Shown here piece after piece: positions 45,501-49,599 of a stretch of DNA of 64,000 nucleotides (positions are counted from its first letter, which is position 1; each line of letters begins with the position of its first letter). Under the pieces are notes generated by a model. It was not told the origin of the DNA and ran no database searches. It worked only from the letters and a program-made list of their open reading frames with translations. Made by a program: the position numbers and the translations under genes. Source of the DNA: Dipteris shenzhenensis (lineage: Eukaryota; Polypodiophyta; Polypodiopsida; Gleicheniales); the NCBI GenBank assembly GCA_047967505.1, contig CM106539.1. One strand, written 5' to 3'.

Positions 45501-46416
45501 CTCGGACTTGGTAGATAGGAGAAAGGATCCACGGGCTCCCTCAAGTCCAAGGGGGCTGCATCCCTAGCCGGGAGAGGACTAGACTAGAAATGGGAGGAAG
45601 ATGTTGAAGGAGTACCCATGCCCATTGGCCCAGGCACCGAAGGGGGCTTGGACTCTGAGGGGCAGTGCCAGAGGAGATAGCAAAAAGGCCTGCTGCAGCG
45701 GGGAGTAGGGGGCGGTGGAGTTGGGGGTGGCAGGGAAGGGTGGTTATCGCAGCTGCGGTCATAGCTTCATTCTTGTGTTATTGATATTTTTAAGACTCCC
45801 ATGCTTATTCTTTATTTTTCTCTAGTATTCTCTTAGATGTATCTTTGCCATTTCACTATGCTCTCCTTGTGCTAGATGGTTGATTACTTCCTTTCCCCTT
45901 TCTATGTAATGAAATGATAGATTTTTAGGAATAGTACATTATTGCACATGTAATATGATTTGAGTAGAATTCAACTAAAAGTATGTCTGTTGTTGGTACC
46001 TATTTTCTATATTGCGTAGATTAAGGGTAAGAAGCTTTTGCACGTTTGCATAGATGAGACCTATAAATATAAGTAGACTGACATAGTGTTTTGTTGATCT
46101 AATTTCAAAACAGGCAGGATTTCTAGATGGATTGGCCAACATCATCCCAGGTACTGATGTAGCTTTGTGCTATTTTTGATAAGTATTTTGCATCATTTAT
46201 GCATCATTGTTACATTGAAATTTCCATTTTTGGATAGATAGTATGCCAGATCATTTATTTTAGTTGTCTTGCTCTTTTGTAGGAGTTGCAGGCTTGAACC
46301 TAAGCGTGTTGCTGGATGAATCTGCTTTTAAGCTAAAGGGAAACTTTGAAAGTGGACAAGAGCTCCTTGACATTAATGATGGGCGTGGTGATCGTATTCA
46401 AATCTTTCTGGAATGA
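12297..46416 (+). CDS. PEP mutase/isocitrate lyase superfamily protein, 3' six exons (5' end outside window)
   Basis: Six exons join in phase to 978 nt, the last 325 codons plus TGA. The joined product matches the plant carboxyvinyl-carboxyphosphonate phosphorylmutase-like family (Arabidopsis At2g43180 type, from memory). This is a TIM-barrel C-C bond lyase or mutase fold, often chloroplast-targeted, with its exact substrate in plants unclear. Visible motifs are SPKACGH (the catalytic-loop Cys-Gly-His of the isocitrate lyase group), [10 protein letters not shown] and [14 protein letters not shown] in the barrel, and [13 protein letters not shown] and [16 protein letters not shown] near its end. 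An acidic linker and a plant-specific C-terminal extension follow. The N-terminal third with the metal-binding aspartates is missing, being upstream of the window. Junctions are all GT-AG. Introns are 16,635, 1,117, 187, 15,071 and 132 bp. Confidence 0.9.
12579..14514 (+). other. Start of 16.6-kb host intron
   Basis: No coding region or element is recognised. Some short open frames exist (for example 12727-13077 on + and 13673-13936 on -), but none resembles a known family or shows a start context, so I treat the stretch as intron sequence. Confidence 0.5.
14515..15571 (+). pseudogene. LINE-like element: reverse transcriptase
   Basis: The frame is open from about 14400 and element-like from about 14515 to a TGA at 15569-15571, without needing an ATG, as in a 5'-truncated insertion. 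It encodes a basic N-terminal stretch, then the non-LTR RT blocks: [73 protein letters not shown] and the catalytic [10 protein letters not shown]. The frame breaks just after the active site. Confidence 0.9.
15586..16700 (+). pseudogene. LINE-like element: thumb and C-terminal Cys/His region
   Basis: After a frameshift near 15580 the RT continues as [14 protein letters not shown] and [30 protein letters not shown] follows, up to a stop at 16104. A second frame gives [14 protein letters not shown] (16107-16337), and a third gives [20 protein letters not shown] (about 16486-16545), a CxxC...H...C motif like the zinc-binding tail of many LINE ORF2 proteins. At least three breaks make it non-functional. 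A second copy of this family lies at 31354-31850. Confidence 0.85.
16700..17040 (+). mobile_element. LINE-like element 3' region with hairpin
   Basis: A basic, Arg/Ser-rich reading ([13 protein letters not shown]) follows the Cys/His region. Then comes a perfect 15-bp inverted repeat (16966-16980 with 17022-17036) separated by 41 bases. A short TA repeat (about 17051-17064) lies just beyond. I infer this is near the 3' end of the LINE-like insertion; no target duplication was found. Confidence 0.45.
16966..17036. repeat. 15-bp perfect inverted repeat
   Basis: TCAGAGGCCAATCAT at 16966-16980 is the exact reverse complement of ATGATTGGCCTCTGA at 17022-17036. It could form a 15-bp stem with a 41-nt loop in RNA. 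Confidence 0.85.
17041..17347 (+). other. Junction between LINE-like element and copia-B
   Basis: AT- and pyrimidine-rich sequence with an AATAAA at about 17274 followed by a CTTT repeat. It may be the very end of the LINE-like transcript or the leader of copia-B. No gene is seen. Confidence 0.35.
17348..18925 (+). pseudogene. Truncated Ty1/copia (copia-B): gag, zinc knuckle, protease, GAG-pre-integrase
   Basis: The ATG at 17348 opens [18 protein letters not shown], followed by the copia gag motif QLDGNNYGV. Stops (for example TGA after GVL) interrupt it, but the gag continues to about 18060 ([17 protein letters not shown]). A CCHC knuckle follows ([14 protein letters not shown], about 18093). 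The protease start is [13 protein letters not shown], in which the glycine of DSGA is replaced by arginine. The pre-integrase has [17 protein letters not shown] and [12 protein letters not shown]. Integrase core, RT and RNase H are absent. No LTR of its own is evident. Confidence 0.85.
18929..19194 (-). mobile_element. 252-bp LTR with primer-binding site, minus strand
   Basis: GGCTCTGATACCAC (18929-18942) is the complement of an initiator tRNA-Met primer-binding site. The LTR runs from TGTTACG at 18943 to TCTCAACA at 19194, giving TG...CA ends. Read on the minus strand, it contains a TATAAATA box near 19106. It is a 5' LTR whose internal part was lost or is replaced by copia-B. The second LTR was not found. 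Confidence 0.65.
19195..19762 (+). other. Unassigned intron stretch with G-rich tract
   Basis: No gene is recognised. A strongly G-rich block at about 19604-19631, and a second near 19715-19728, could fold as G-quadruplexes. The last five bases, GAAAC, are the left target duplication of copia-C. The G-rich sequence resumes on the other side at 26781, as expected if the element split it. Confidence 0.45.
19763..20640 (+). repeat. copia-C 5' LTR
   Basis: 878 bp. U3 has a cluster of GGCCGACC/GGTCGGCC inverted motifs (about 19960-20075) before a TATTTAAA box (20081-20088). The R/U5 part has a tandem array of about 24-27-bp units centred on CCAGATCTG (about 20210-20380). It ends TTTATA directly at the primer-binding site. 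Confidence 0.93.
20081..20088 (+). promoter_or_regulatory. TATA box of copia-C LTR
   Basis: TATTTAAA follows the GACC/GGTC palindrome cluster and precedes the BglII-motif array. The same arrangement is repeated in the 3' LTR (about 26215). Confidence 0.55.
20641..20652 (+). other. copia-C primer-binding site
   Basis: TGGTATCAGAGC, complementary to the 3' end of plant initiator tRNA-Met, begins at the first base after the 5' LTR. Confidence 0.88.
20718..22022 (+). pseudogene. copia-C gag (first frame) with long Pro/Ser-rich N-terminus
   Basis: I choose the ATG at 20718 ([14 protein letters not shown]), the first ATG after the primer-binding site; an upstream TTG has no support. Residues 1-290 are low-complexity, with charged helices ([13 protein letters not shown]) and then a Pro/Ser-rich block. 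The copia gag domain starts only near residue 291 with [16 protein letters not shown]. It then continues through [12 protein letters not shown] and [19 protein letters not shown] single-base frame change at about 22015 ends the frame (VTFF stop), and the gag resumes in the next frame. Confidence 0.85.
22019..23239 (+). pseudogene. copia-C gag C-terminus, zinc knuckle, protease, GAG-pre-integrase
   Basis: The frame begins [18 protein letters not shown], the continuation of gag. It has a CCHC knuckle, [14 protein letters not shown] (about 22299), and the protease active site [16 protein letters not shown] (about 22640) intact. The pre-integrase has [17 protein letters not shown] (about 23066) and [14 protein letters not shown]. 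It stops at TAG 23237-23239. Confidence 0.9.
23240..23986 (+). pseudogene. copia-C integrase core, internally deleted
   Basis: Pieces are recognisable: [18 protein letters not shown] for the first Asp, then [19 protein letters not shown] for the second and [13 protein letters not shown] for the Glu. The C-terminal part is [35 protein letters not shown] and [13 protein letters not shown]. Between the first and second Asp, the FIDDYSR segment of the family (roughly 40 residues) is missing. Stops occur at about 23464 and 23520, so this copy cannot make integrase. Confidence 0.85.
23999..25633 (+). CDS. copia-C reverse transcriptase-RNase H (open frame)
   Basis: 544 codons open from ATG 23999 to TAG, in the same frame as the upstream pol pieces. 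RVT_2 blocks are [53 protein letters not shown] and [12 protein letters not shown]. The catalytic [11 protein letters not shown] lies at about 24698-24730. RNase H blocks are [16 protein letters not shown] (Asp near 25184), [26 protein letters not shown] and [10 protein letters not shown]. All catalytic residues I can judge are present. In the native element this would be released from a gag-pol polyprotein, so on its own it is a surviving domain block. Confidence 0.92.
   Translation: MKDSGIIPLELPPPGPRHSTRTASSTTTASIFTTAYIIHSEPATWQEAVQHSEWHRAMEQELESIDRNETWILVDRPSHKKVIGTKWIFRTKLKDDGTLDKYKARLVVQGFRQKHGIDYEETFAPTVRLTSFRLLLALAAHHSWSIYQMDVKSAFLNGYLDEKVYVAPPPGFSPLGHENKIFRLRKALYGLKQAPRSWFHRIGTFLKTNGFHSTPFDPNLYIYQSSEGVCFILLYVDDLLLLGSTPTTLQFIKTQLSTTFEMTDLGLVSYFLGMEVVQHSGGIFVSQQKYAQLLDQIIPHEPKLAATPLDPTVKLSKDLESPLFDEHLYCQVVVKLLWLIHTRLDLSYSVSIFSQYFNEPKLTHWHACIRILRFIRGTYSYGLHFRPGLTLQGYTDSDWVGDPDNRRSHGGYIFSFGLAPVSWSSGKQETVAGSSTEAEYQALYDCTTEAIYLRQFLAELHFPCTEPTILYVDNKSAIALASNPIFSNRTKHVGVHFHFTREQVELGTIRLVYVPAADNHADILSKPLEHLSPRLGIGILLPST
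25749..25824 (+). other. copia-C 3' UTR hairpin followed by A26
   Basis: AAGATG-aaaa-CCTAC-ttt-GTAGG-CATCTT (25749-25777) can fold as an 11-bp stem with a bulge. Twenty-two bases later an uninterrupted run of 26 A occupies 25799-25824. Both lie between pol and the polypurine tract. Confidence 0.6.
25897..26775 (+). repeat. copia-C 3' LTR
   Basis: 879 bp, the partner of 19763-20640 with the same GACC/GGTC cluster, TATTTAAA and CCAGATCTG array. It follows the polypurine tract (25886-25896), ends TTTATA and is followed by GAAAC. Confidence 0.93.
26776..28400. other. Unrecognised stretch in the 16.6-kb intron
   Basis: G-rich at first (26781-26945), continuing the sequence split by copia-C. Open frames at 27342-27560 (+, with a hydrophobic [16 protein letters not shown] segment) and 27686-28027 (+) do not match any family I know. 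No LTR, tail or intron-exon structure is seen. It may be a decayed element. Confidence 0.4.
28401..29213 (+). other. End of 16.6-kb host intron
   Basis: AT-rich sequence with no recognised gene. It ends in the acceptor ATTGTGCAG at 29213. Confidence 0.6.
29214..29336 (+). CDS. Host gene exon: end of barrel
   Basis: 41 codons, phase 0 at both ends. Acceptor GTGCAG, donor GTAAAT. It encodes [30 protein letters not shown] and GVTISAMQ, strongly conserved in the plant family. It follows DLPKM of the previous exon without loss of a residue. Confidence 0.93.
29337..30453 (+). other. Host intron (1117 bp)
   Basis: AT-rich intron without recognisable insertions. Donor GTAAAT; acceptor CTCTTCAG at 30453. 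Confidence 0.8.
30454..30610 (+). CDS. Host gene exon: post-barrel helices
   Basis: 157 nt, entering in phase 0 and leaving one base over. It encodes [31 protein letters not shown] and [10 protein letters not shown]. The PPP and GF..YYEE segments are typical of the family after the barrel. Donor GCAG/GTTACA. Confidence 0.92.
30798..31042 (+). CDS. Host gene exon: acidic linker and C-terminal extension
   Basis: 245 nt restore the phase. The exon opens at [16 protein letters not shown] and continues through an acidic Ser/Glu-rich linker ([14 protein letters not shown]). It then enters the conserved extension [20 protein letters not shown]. An alternative acceptor six bases upstream (exon from 30792) is also in frame and would add Ala-Ala or equivalent, so the exact start is uncertain by two residues. 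Donor CCG/GTAATT. Confidence 0.88.
31043..31353 (+). other. Start of 15.1-kb host intron
   Basis: AT-rich sequence with no gene recognised, up to the LINE-like fragment on the other strand. Confidence 0.6.
31354..31850 (-). pseudogene. LINE-like fragment, same family as 14515-17040
   Basis: The minus strand encodes [59 protein letters not shown] and [10 protein letters not shown]. These match the C-terminal part of the + strand relic at about 15885-16260 almost segment by segment. Both RT and tail are missing. An extra segment between HQII and LPWLA in this copy ([20 protein letters not shown]) suggests the other copy is internally deleted. Confidence 0.85.
31851..32290. other. Unassigned intron stretch
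   Basis: AT-rich; nothing recognised. Confidence 0.5.
32291..33735 (-). pseudogene. L1-type LINE ORF2: RT thumb and C-terminal region
   Basis: The best-preserved part is 32791-33360 on the minus strand. [19 protein letters not shown] and [19 protein letters not shown] are the plant L1 motif in which W..V..PK..GGLG.. precedes the C-terminal zinc-binding tail. Upstream at about 33400-33480 is [19 protein letters not shown]. Stops and frame changes are frequent. The 3' end of the element is not defined; no A-tail is visible near 32290. Confidence 0.8.
33735..34169 (-). pseudogene. L1-type LINE ORF2: RT palm
   Basis: Read from 34165 downwards, it encodes [35 protein letters not shown] and [15 protein letters not shown]. 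The next segment is [17 protein letters not shown]. These are RT blocks 2-4 of plant L1 elements. The YADD block is degenerate. The block begins exactly at the edge of the MITE-like insertion. Confidence 0.8.
34170..34698. mobile_element. MITE-like element inserted in the LINE RT
   Basis: 529 bp. The ends are inverted: GCATGGTT at 34170-34177 against AACCATGC at 34691-34698. A second, inner matching block follows (CGTTCGATG near 34183 against CATCGAACG near 34668). Flanking hexamers AGCGAC (34164-34169) and AGCGAT (34699-34704) look like a target duplication with one change. LINE reading on the two sides meets when the insert and one hexamer are removed. No transposase is present. An A run (about 34231-34247) lies near the left end. 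Confidence 0.65.
34699..35180 (-). pseudogene. L1-type LINE ORF2: RT fingers and pre-RT region
   Basis: The minus strand encodes [17 protein letters not shown] and [12 protein letters not shown] (about 34925-35035), the usual pre-RT motif of plant LINEs. [17 protein letters not shown] (34705-34780) follows. Frame changes separate the parts. Confidence 0.8.
35181..35946 (-). pseudogene. L1-type LINE ORF2: endonuclease C-terminal half and linker
   Basis: Starting at the chromovirus boundary, the minus strand reads [18 protein letters not shown], the endonuclease motif GGDFN with Asp replaced by Asn. [19 protein letters not shown] (about 35700-35770) and the linker helices up to RT follow. The upstream half of the endonuclease is on the far side of the chromovirus at 44516. 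Confidence 0.82.
35952..36462 (-). repeat. Chromovirus 3' LTR
   Basis: 511 bp. It matches the 5' LTR except for an internal block of about 190 bp (roughly 36000-36200) found only here. On the minus strand it keeps a TATATAAG box (36394-36401). Confidence 0.9.
36543..36779 (-). pseudogene. Chromovirus chromodomain, cut off from integrase
   Basis: The minus strand opens at [18 protein letters not shown] and continues to the chromodomain [36 protein letters not shown] and QPESIVQDN. The W-Q-G and N-S-W pattern is the conserved fold. In chromoviruses this domain sits at the integrase C-terminus and guides insertion to marked chromatin. Here its first residues directly meet the end of the nested TRIM-like element. 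Confidence 0.92.
36780..37103 (+). repeat. TRIM-like element 5' LTR
   Basis: 324 bp from TGTTGAGAGTTG to TTTTGTCA, with CTATAAAAGG (about 36902) as TATA box. The primer-binding site follows at 37104. Confidence 0.93.
37104..37115 (+). other. TRIM-like element primer-binding site
   Basis: TGGTATCAGAGC, initiator tRNA-Met type, starts at the first base after the LTR. Confidence 0.9.
37116..39236 (+). other. TRIM-like element internal region
   Basis: No protein family is recognised. The longest open frames are about 60-70 codons, with no motif. The 3' end holds three tandem imperfect repeats, each opening GACCACCT and ending in an AGGGGAGGT-like purine tract (39069-39236). Confidence 0.7.
39237..39560 (+). 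repeat. TRIM-like element 3' LTR
   Basis: 324 bp, nearly identical to 36780-37103. It ends TTTTGTCA and is followed by AAGGA and then the chromovirus integrase tail. Confidence 0.93.
39566..41020 (-). pseudogene. Chromovirus RNase H (end) and integrase
   Basis: From 41019 downwards: RNase [29 protein letters not shown] and [13 protein letters not shown]. The integrase zinc finger is [14 protein letters not shown] and CLPCQQNK. The core has [14 protein letters not shown] for the first Asp. After a stop at 40243 come [13 protein letters not shown] and the [11 protein letters not shown] region (about 40030-40200). The tail resumes at 39997: [34 protein letters not shown] and RIHNVFHVS, where the nested element cuts it. 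Confidence 0.9.
41095..42565 (-). pseudogene. Chromovirus reverse transcriptase and RNase H (start)
   Basis: From 42565: a short gag-derived segment, then the linker before RT ([26 protein letters not shown]). RT blocks are [32 protein letters not shown] and [13 protein letters not shown]. An amber codon at about 41621 replaces the usual Gln. The active-site block reads [12 protein letters not shown], so one Asp of the YxDD/FxDD pair is Tyr. The later part is 41095-41475, with [20 protein letters not shown] and [16 protein letters not shown]. Enzymatically dead. Confidence 0.9.
42566..43304 (-). pseudogene. Chromovirus gag remnant
   Basis: The likely start is [13 protein letters not shown] at about 43263. 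Then come Gln/Ala-rich pieces in changing frames ([28 protein letters not shown]) and [12 protein letters not shown]. The globular capsid, CCHC knuckle and aspartic protease expected before RT are absent, apparently through internal deletion. Confidence 0.65.
43305..44194 (-). other. Chromovirus 5' leader
   Basis: No gene. It holds a run of 23 C followed by 8 T (43480-43510) and a degenerate AACCTAA-rich tract (about 43600-43760). The primer-binding-site complement GGCTCTGATACCAA lies at 44181-44194, next to the 5' LTR. Confidence 0.7.
44195..44515 (-). repeat. Chromovirus 5' LTR
   Basis: 321 bp, the partner of 35952-36462 but lacking its ~190-bp internal block. At the TATA position it reads TAAATAAG on the minus strand (44447-44454) instead of TATATAAG. 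Confidence 0.9.
44516..45560 (-). pseudogene. L1-type LINE ORF2: endonuclease N-terminal half
   Basis: Just right of the chromovirus the minus strand encodes [13 protein letters not shown] (about 44575-44615), the endonuclease strand that precedes the GGDFN motif found at 35946. Further upstream the frame is badly broken, and I can only infer that the endonuclease start lies near 45500. This placement shows that the chromovirus landed inside the LINE. Confidence 0.65.
45561..46113 (+). other. End of 15.1-kb host intron
   Basis: A minus-strand frame at 45541-45762 has no recognised motif. From 45770 on the sequence is AT-rich, ending in the acceptor TTCAAAACAG at 46113. Confidence 0.6.
46114..46150 (+). 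CDS. Host gene micro-exon
   Basis: 37 nt encoding [12 protein letters not shown] plus one base. Acceptor AAACAG, donor GTACTG. The alternative acceptor four bases later would hit an in-frame TAG, which fixes the start. It matches the G-F-L-D/E-G-L-A pattern of the family's C-terminal extension. Confidence 0.88.
46283..46416 (+). CDS. Host gene last exon
   Basis: 134 nt, closing the split Gly codon and encoding [36 protein letters not shown] and TGA. Acceptor TTTTGTAG. Typical C-terminus of the plant family. Confidence 0.92.
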
Positions 46417-46869
46417 CTATGCAAGGCACATGCAATTTTGTAAGAGTCGTTGACTCAGGATATGACTTCCTTGTTGAAGCTGGTAGAAGATATGAATTGT
46501 TAGAGCATGTCTTTGTTCACGCCTGGGACTTACATAGATATATTTGAATCCAGTTTGAACTGAGTCTATCAAGGTGCTTTGCTTGCCCTTAGTGTCAACT
46601 TATTGGATCAAATATAAGAATAGGTCTATCAAAATGCCATTTTGTCTAATAATTAGTTTACTGCCATAAGTAGGATAGGATAGTGTAGGGACCATGACAC
46701 AGAGCCAGCCACACTTGTTTGCCAGACTTGGAAATACTTGGACACTCAAGATCCAAGTCTCACCCCATGGGGTTGACTCGCCTAATGGCCTTATGATGCA
46801 AGTAGCATCTTGACGAAATTCAGTTGATCAAGGCAAGCAGAGCATGCCAGCCTTGTTACAGAAGTCATT
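46417..46869 (+). other. Host gene 3' UTR and flank
   Basis: No open frame of note. The 3' UTR is presumed here; no single poly(A) signal stands out. Confidence 0.5.
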
Positions 46870-47300
46870 CCAATTTCATTGAATGAATAAGAGGGGAGGT
46901 GGGTGTTTCCTTTGAAACTGGGAGACCTTACCCTCTTTTTCAAACATAATGGAGTTATTCCCTTGGCTATACAACCATTTCCCTCCTAGGACAACATCTA
47001 TACTGTCTAGATGAATAATTTGGATTTTTAGGGCATCTTTGTACCCTTGGATCTCCACCTCAACTCAATATATCATAGTGTCCTAATCTTTTTGTCCTTG
47101 TCTTTAGCTAAAGACATGACATATGTATGTGCACATGGGGTTTGGGCAACTTTGATTTCTTAACTAATGAATAATTTAAGAAATTATGGGTTGCAAAACC
47201 ATCCACCATCGCATGTACTTTATGCTCTTTATATTTCCATGCATCCGCACTAAATCATGAGGATTAGAGGCGGGCTTCCACATTGCCAATAATAGGTAAT
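46870..47300 (-). pseudogene. Ty3/gypsy aspartic protease relic
   Basis: The minus strand encodes MVDGFATHNFLNYSLVKKSK (about 47163-47225), the gypsy protease start with the active-site D-S-G altered. DVVLGGKWLYSQGNNSIMF (about 46930-46990), the conserved ILG..WL segment that ends the domain, follows after frame changes. No RT follows. A gag-side continuation to 47508 is possible. Confidence 0.7.
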
Positions 47301-47510
47301 GGTGAACACATTAGGTACTGCCCTTATGATAAACCCCCACTTCTTTATATTCTTCAATTCCCAATAATGGTAACACTTGTACCATATGCACTTGCTTCTG
47401 TTGATATTTATTAGGAGTGTTAGTTCCCATTTTTGGGAATTTTAGGACAATTCCAAGCCGAACGGACCTTACTTGCTCACCTAATATATGACTTCTTTGT
47501 CTATTCAAAA

Positions 47511-47820
47511 TCTTCTCTTTTTATGAAGGGGATTCGCTGCTGCTCACCCACCATTTATAAGCTTTACCTAAGAGAGATAGACTAGCCTCAAGGACCTAGT
47601 TCTTTGCTGGGTACTTTTGAATCTATGCAAGTCCTACCATCTTTGAATAAATGTAATGTCATCTTTATTCCTTTGTAGTTCTTACCCATCTTTATTCCTT
47701 GTAGCTCCTACCATTTTTGAATAAATAAGTTAATGTCATCTATCAATGTCATCTATGTTCCTTTGTAGCTCTTACCCATTAAACATTGGTAGTGTTAGGT
47801 CTTTCATGACATAGGAGGTT
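47511..47820. repeat. Short imperfect repeats in intergenic DNA
   Basis: Three related copies of a 30-40-bp phrase (TGTCATCTTTATTCCTTTGTAG... and variants) occur at about 47655, 47688 and 47746. No gene is seen. Confidence 0.5.
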
Positions 47821-48163
47821 TCACATGTGTTGTACTGACATTTGTACAAAGGTTAGCTGAGGAGAAGTTAATCTTTATGCTAGAAATATTCATATTTCGT
47901 TAAGGGAGTGGCCAATATAATAAGGGTTAGGGACATTTTTTTCCTTTATTAAGGTTTTTCCTCCTAAACTCAATCAGACATCGAGTTTGTGCGTGAGTCA
48001 CTGAGTTAGTCACGACACATGTTTAGGGTCCATCCCAAGGTCTTGTCTTTATGGCGACCACAGCTCTGTAGTTCATTCTTGTTGCTGCAATTTCAGTTCA
48101 GCTTCCTTAAACTCCATAATCTCTCATTCTCTCGCTTCCATTCCCAACATTTGGTATCAAAGC
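47821..48163 (+). mobile_element. Likely 5' LTR and primer-binding site of copia-D
   Basis: The sequence ends CCCAACA at 48149. After two T residues, TGGTATCAAAGC (48152-48163), one change from the initiator tRNA-Met site, follows. The left boundary is not defined and no partner LTR was found. The distance to the gag relic (1.4 kb) is long, so the link is inferred. Confidence 0.45.
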
Positions 48164-49599
48164 AGGTTCCCCTCGCTTCTCAGCACCTCCCGCACACCCG
48201 TGGAGCAATTCTGTCTCAAAGAACTTGAGATTCATCGCGAAAAACTGTTGCAAAACATCTCCTTTTGTTGGCGGCCACCTTTTGCAGAGTCGTACAGCCT
48301 AGACGCTCGTCTAGAGGGCAGTTGCTGCTGTTTTCTGAGTTGCCAACTGATTTTTGAAGGGTTTCCAGTTAATTTCGACCTGGTTTGGGTCAGCTGCCAT
48401 CTCCTACAGCTGTTCAAGGGCAAGGCGCCTGCTTCCCGAGGCTCATCAGGGCGGGGCAACTCATTTCCTGCTGGTTTTGGGTGTTTTCTTGCTGGTTGAC
48501 TGTTTTTGCTTCCTTTTTGAGCTATTTTCAATAGAAATAGCTTTGTATTGTTGTTCCAGGCAGAGGTGCCTGTTTTTTGGAAGCTTCTTGAAGCTATTTG
48601 GCAGTTTTTGAAGCAGTCCTCAACCTGGTTGATCTTTCTTTCACCGCTTCATGCATTCCAAGACAGGGTCGAACCTGTTTTAGGGTTTTTGGGGCTGTCT
48701 ACAGCTGTGCGAGTTGCTTTTGACAGGTTTCGAGCTCTCCAAAGGTGCTTAGCAGCTGGTTGACTTGGTTTTGAGAGTCTAAACCTATTTTTCAGCATTT
48801 TGCCTCACCAAGAAGGGTTTTTGGAGCTAGTTGCAGAGTATTCTGATGGATTCACTCAGTTTCCCCTTAGTTTGGAGCTGTTTCAGCTCTGTTTTGTAAA
48901 AACTAAGGCTTGTGGATCATCTATGAGCTGATATTTGCATTATTGTAAGTATAGTTCTGTACTTTGCTGTTCCATCCTTGATTTGAGGTGCATAACCTCT
49001 GCTTTTTGTTTTGGCAGTATGTTGTTCATTGTGGGGAAGACATATATTGAATGGAGAGCAGTTTTCAGTCAGTGATGGGAGCAACTTTCAGTCAATTTCG
49101 CTCATTATGCGGAAGACATATATTGCATGGGGAGCAAATTTTTCAGTTATGCTTGGGTACTGATGAGAACATAAGCGTAGCTTTGCTTACTAAGTTACTA
49201 TCCTTCTTAAATAATTTTCTCATTTACTCATAATTTTGTCTCAATTCACTTGCAAACTTCGTTCTTTTCTTTGTCCTTTTGTTACTTCTATAAAAAGTTT
49301 TAATTTGTAAGATTGAATATATTCTACATTGTTTGGACTGTTTTTGATTTTTTTTTTGCTCACTCTTGTGGATTCAAAATTTAGTGGGTTTATGCCTTGT
49401 TGAGCCAAGCATTGGCTGAGTTTTAAGTAGAGGTTTTGCGGTTGCAGTGCATTTCCTGGCAACATCTTCAAGCCTTGGCTTTGAAAGTGGAGTTTTTTGT
49501 TTGTGTAAGGTGTTCACAAACATGAACTTTTTTATGTTTTCTTGCCTCTTTGTACTTTGCTAAAATGGTATAGAAAAATCCAAATGATATCTTTCAGAT
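48164..49599 (+). other. Leader-like region before copia-D gag
   Basis: No recognised gene. Rich in GCTGTTT/CAGTTTT words. A tandem duplication of about 75 bp (49022-49150) contains GGAAGACATATATTG in both copies. Confidence 0.4.
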
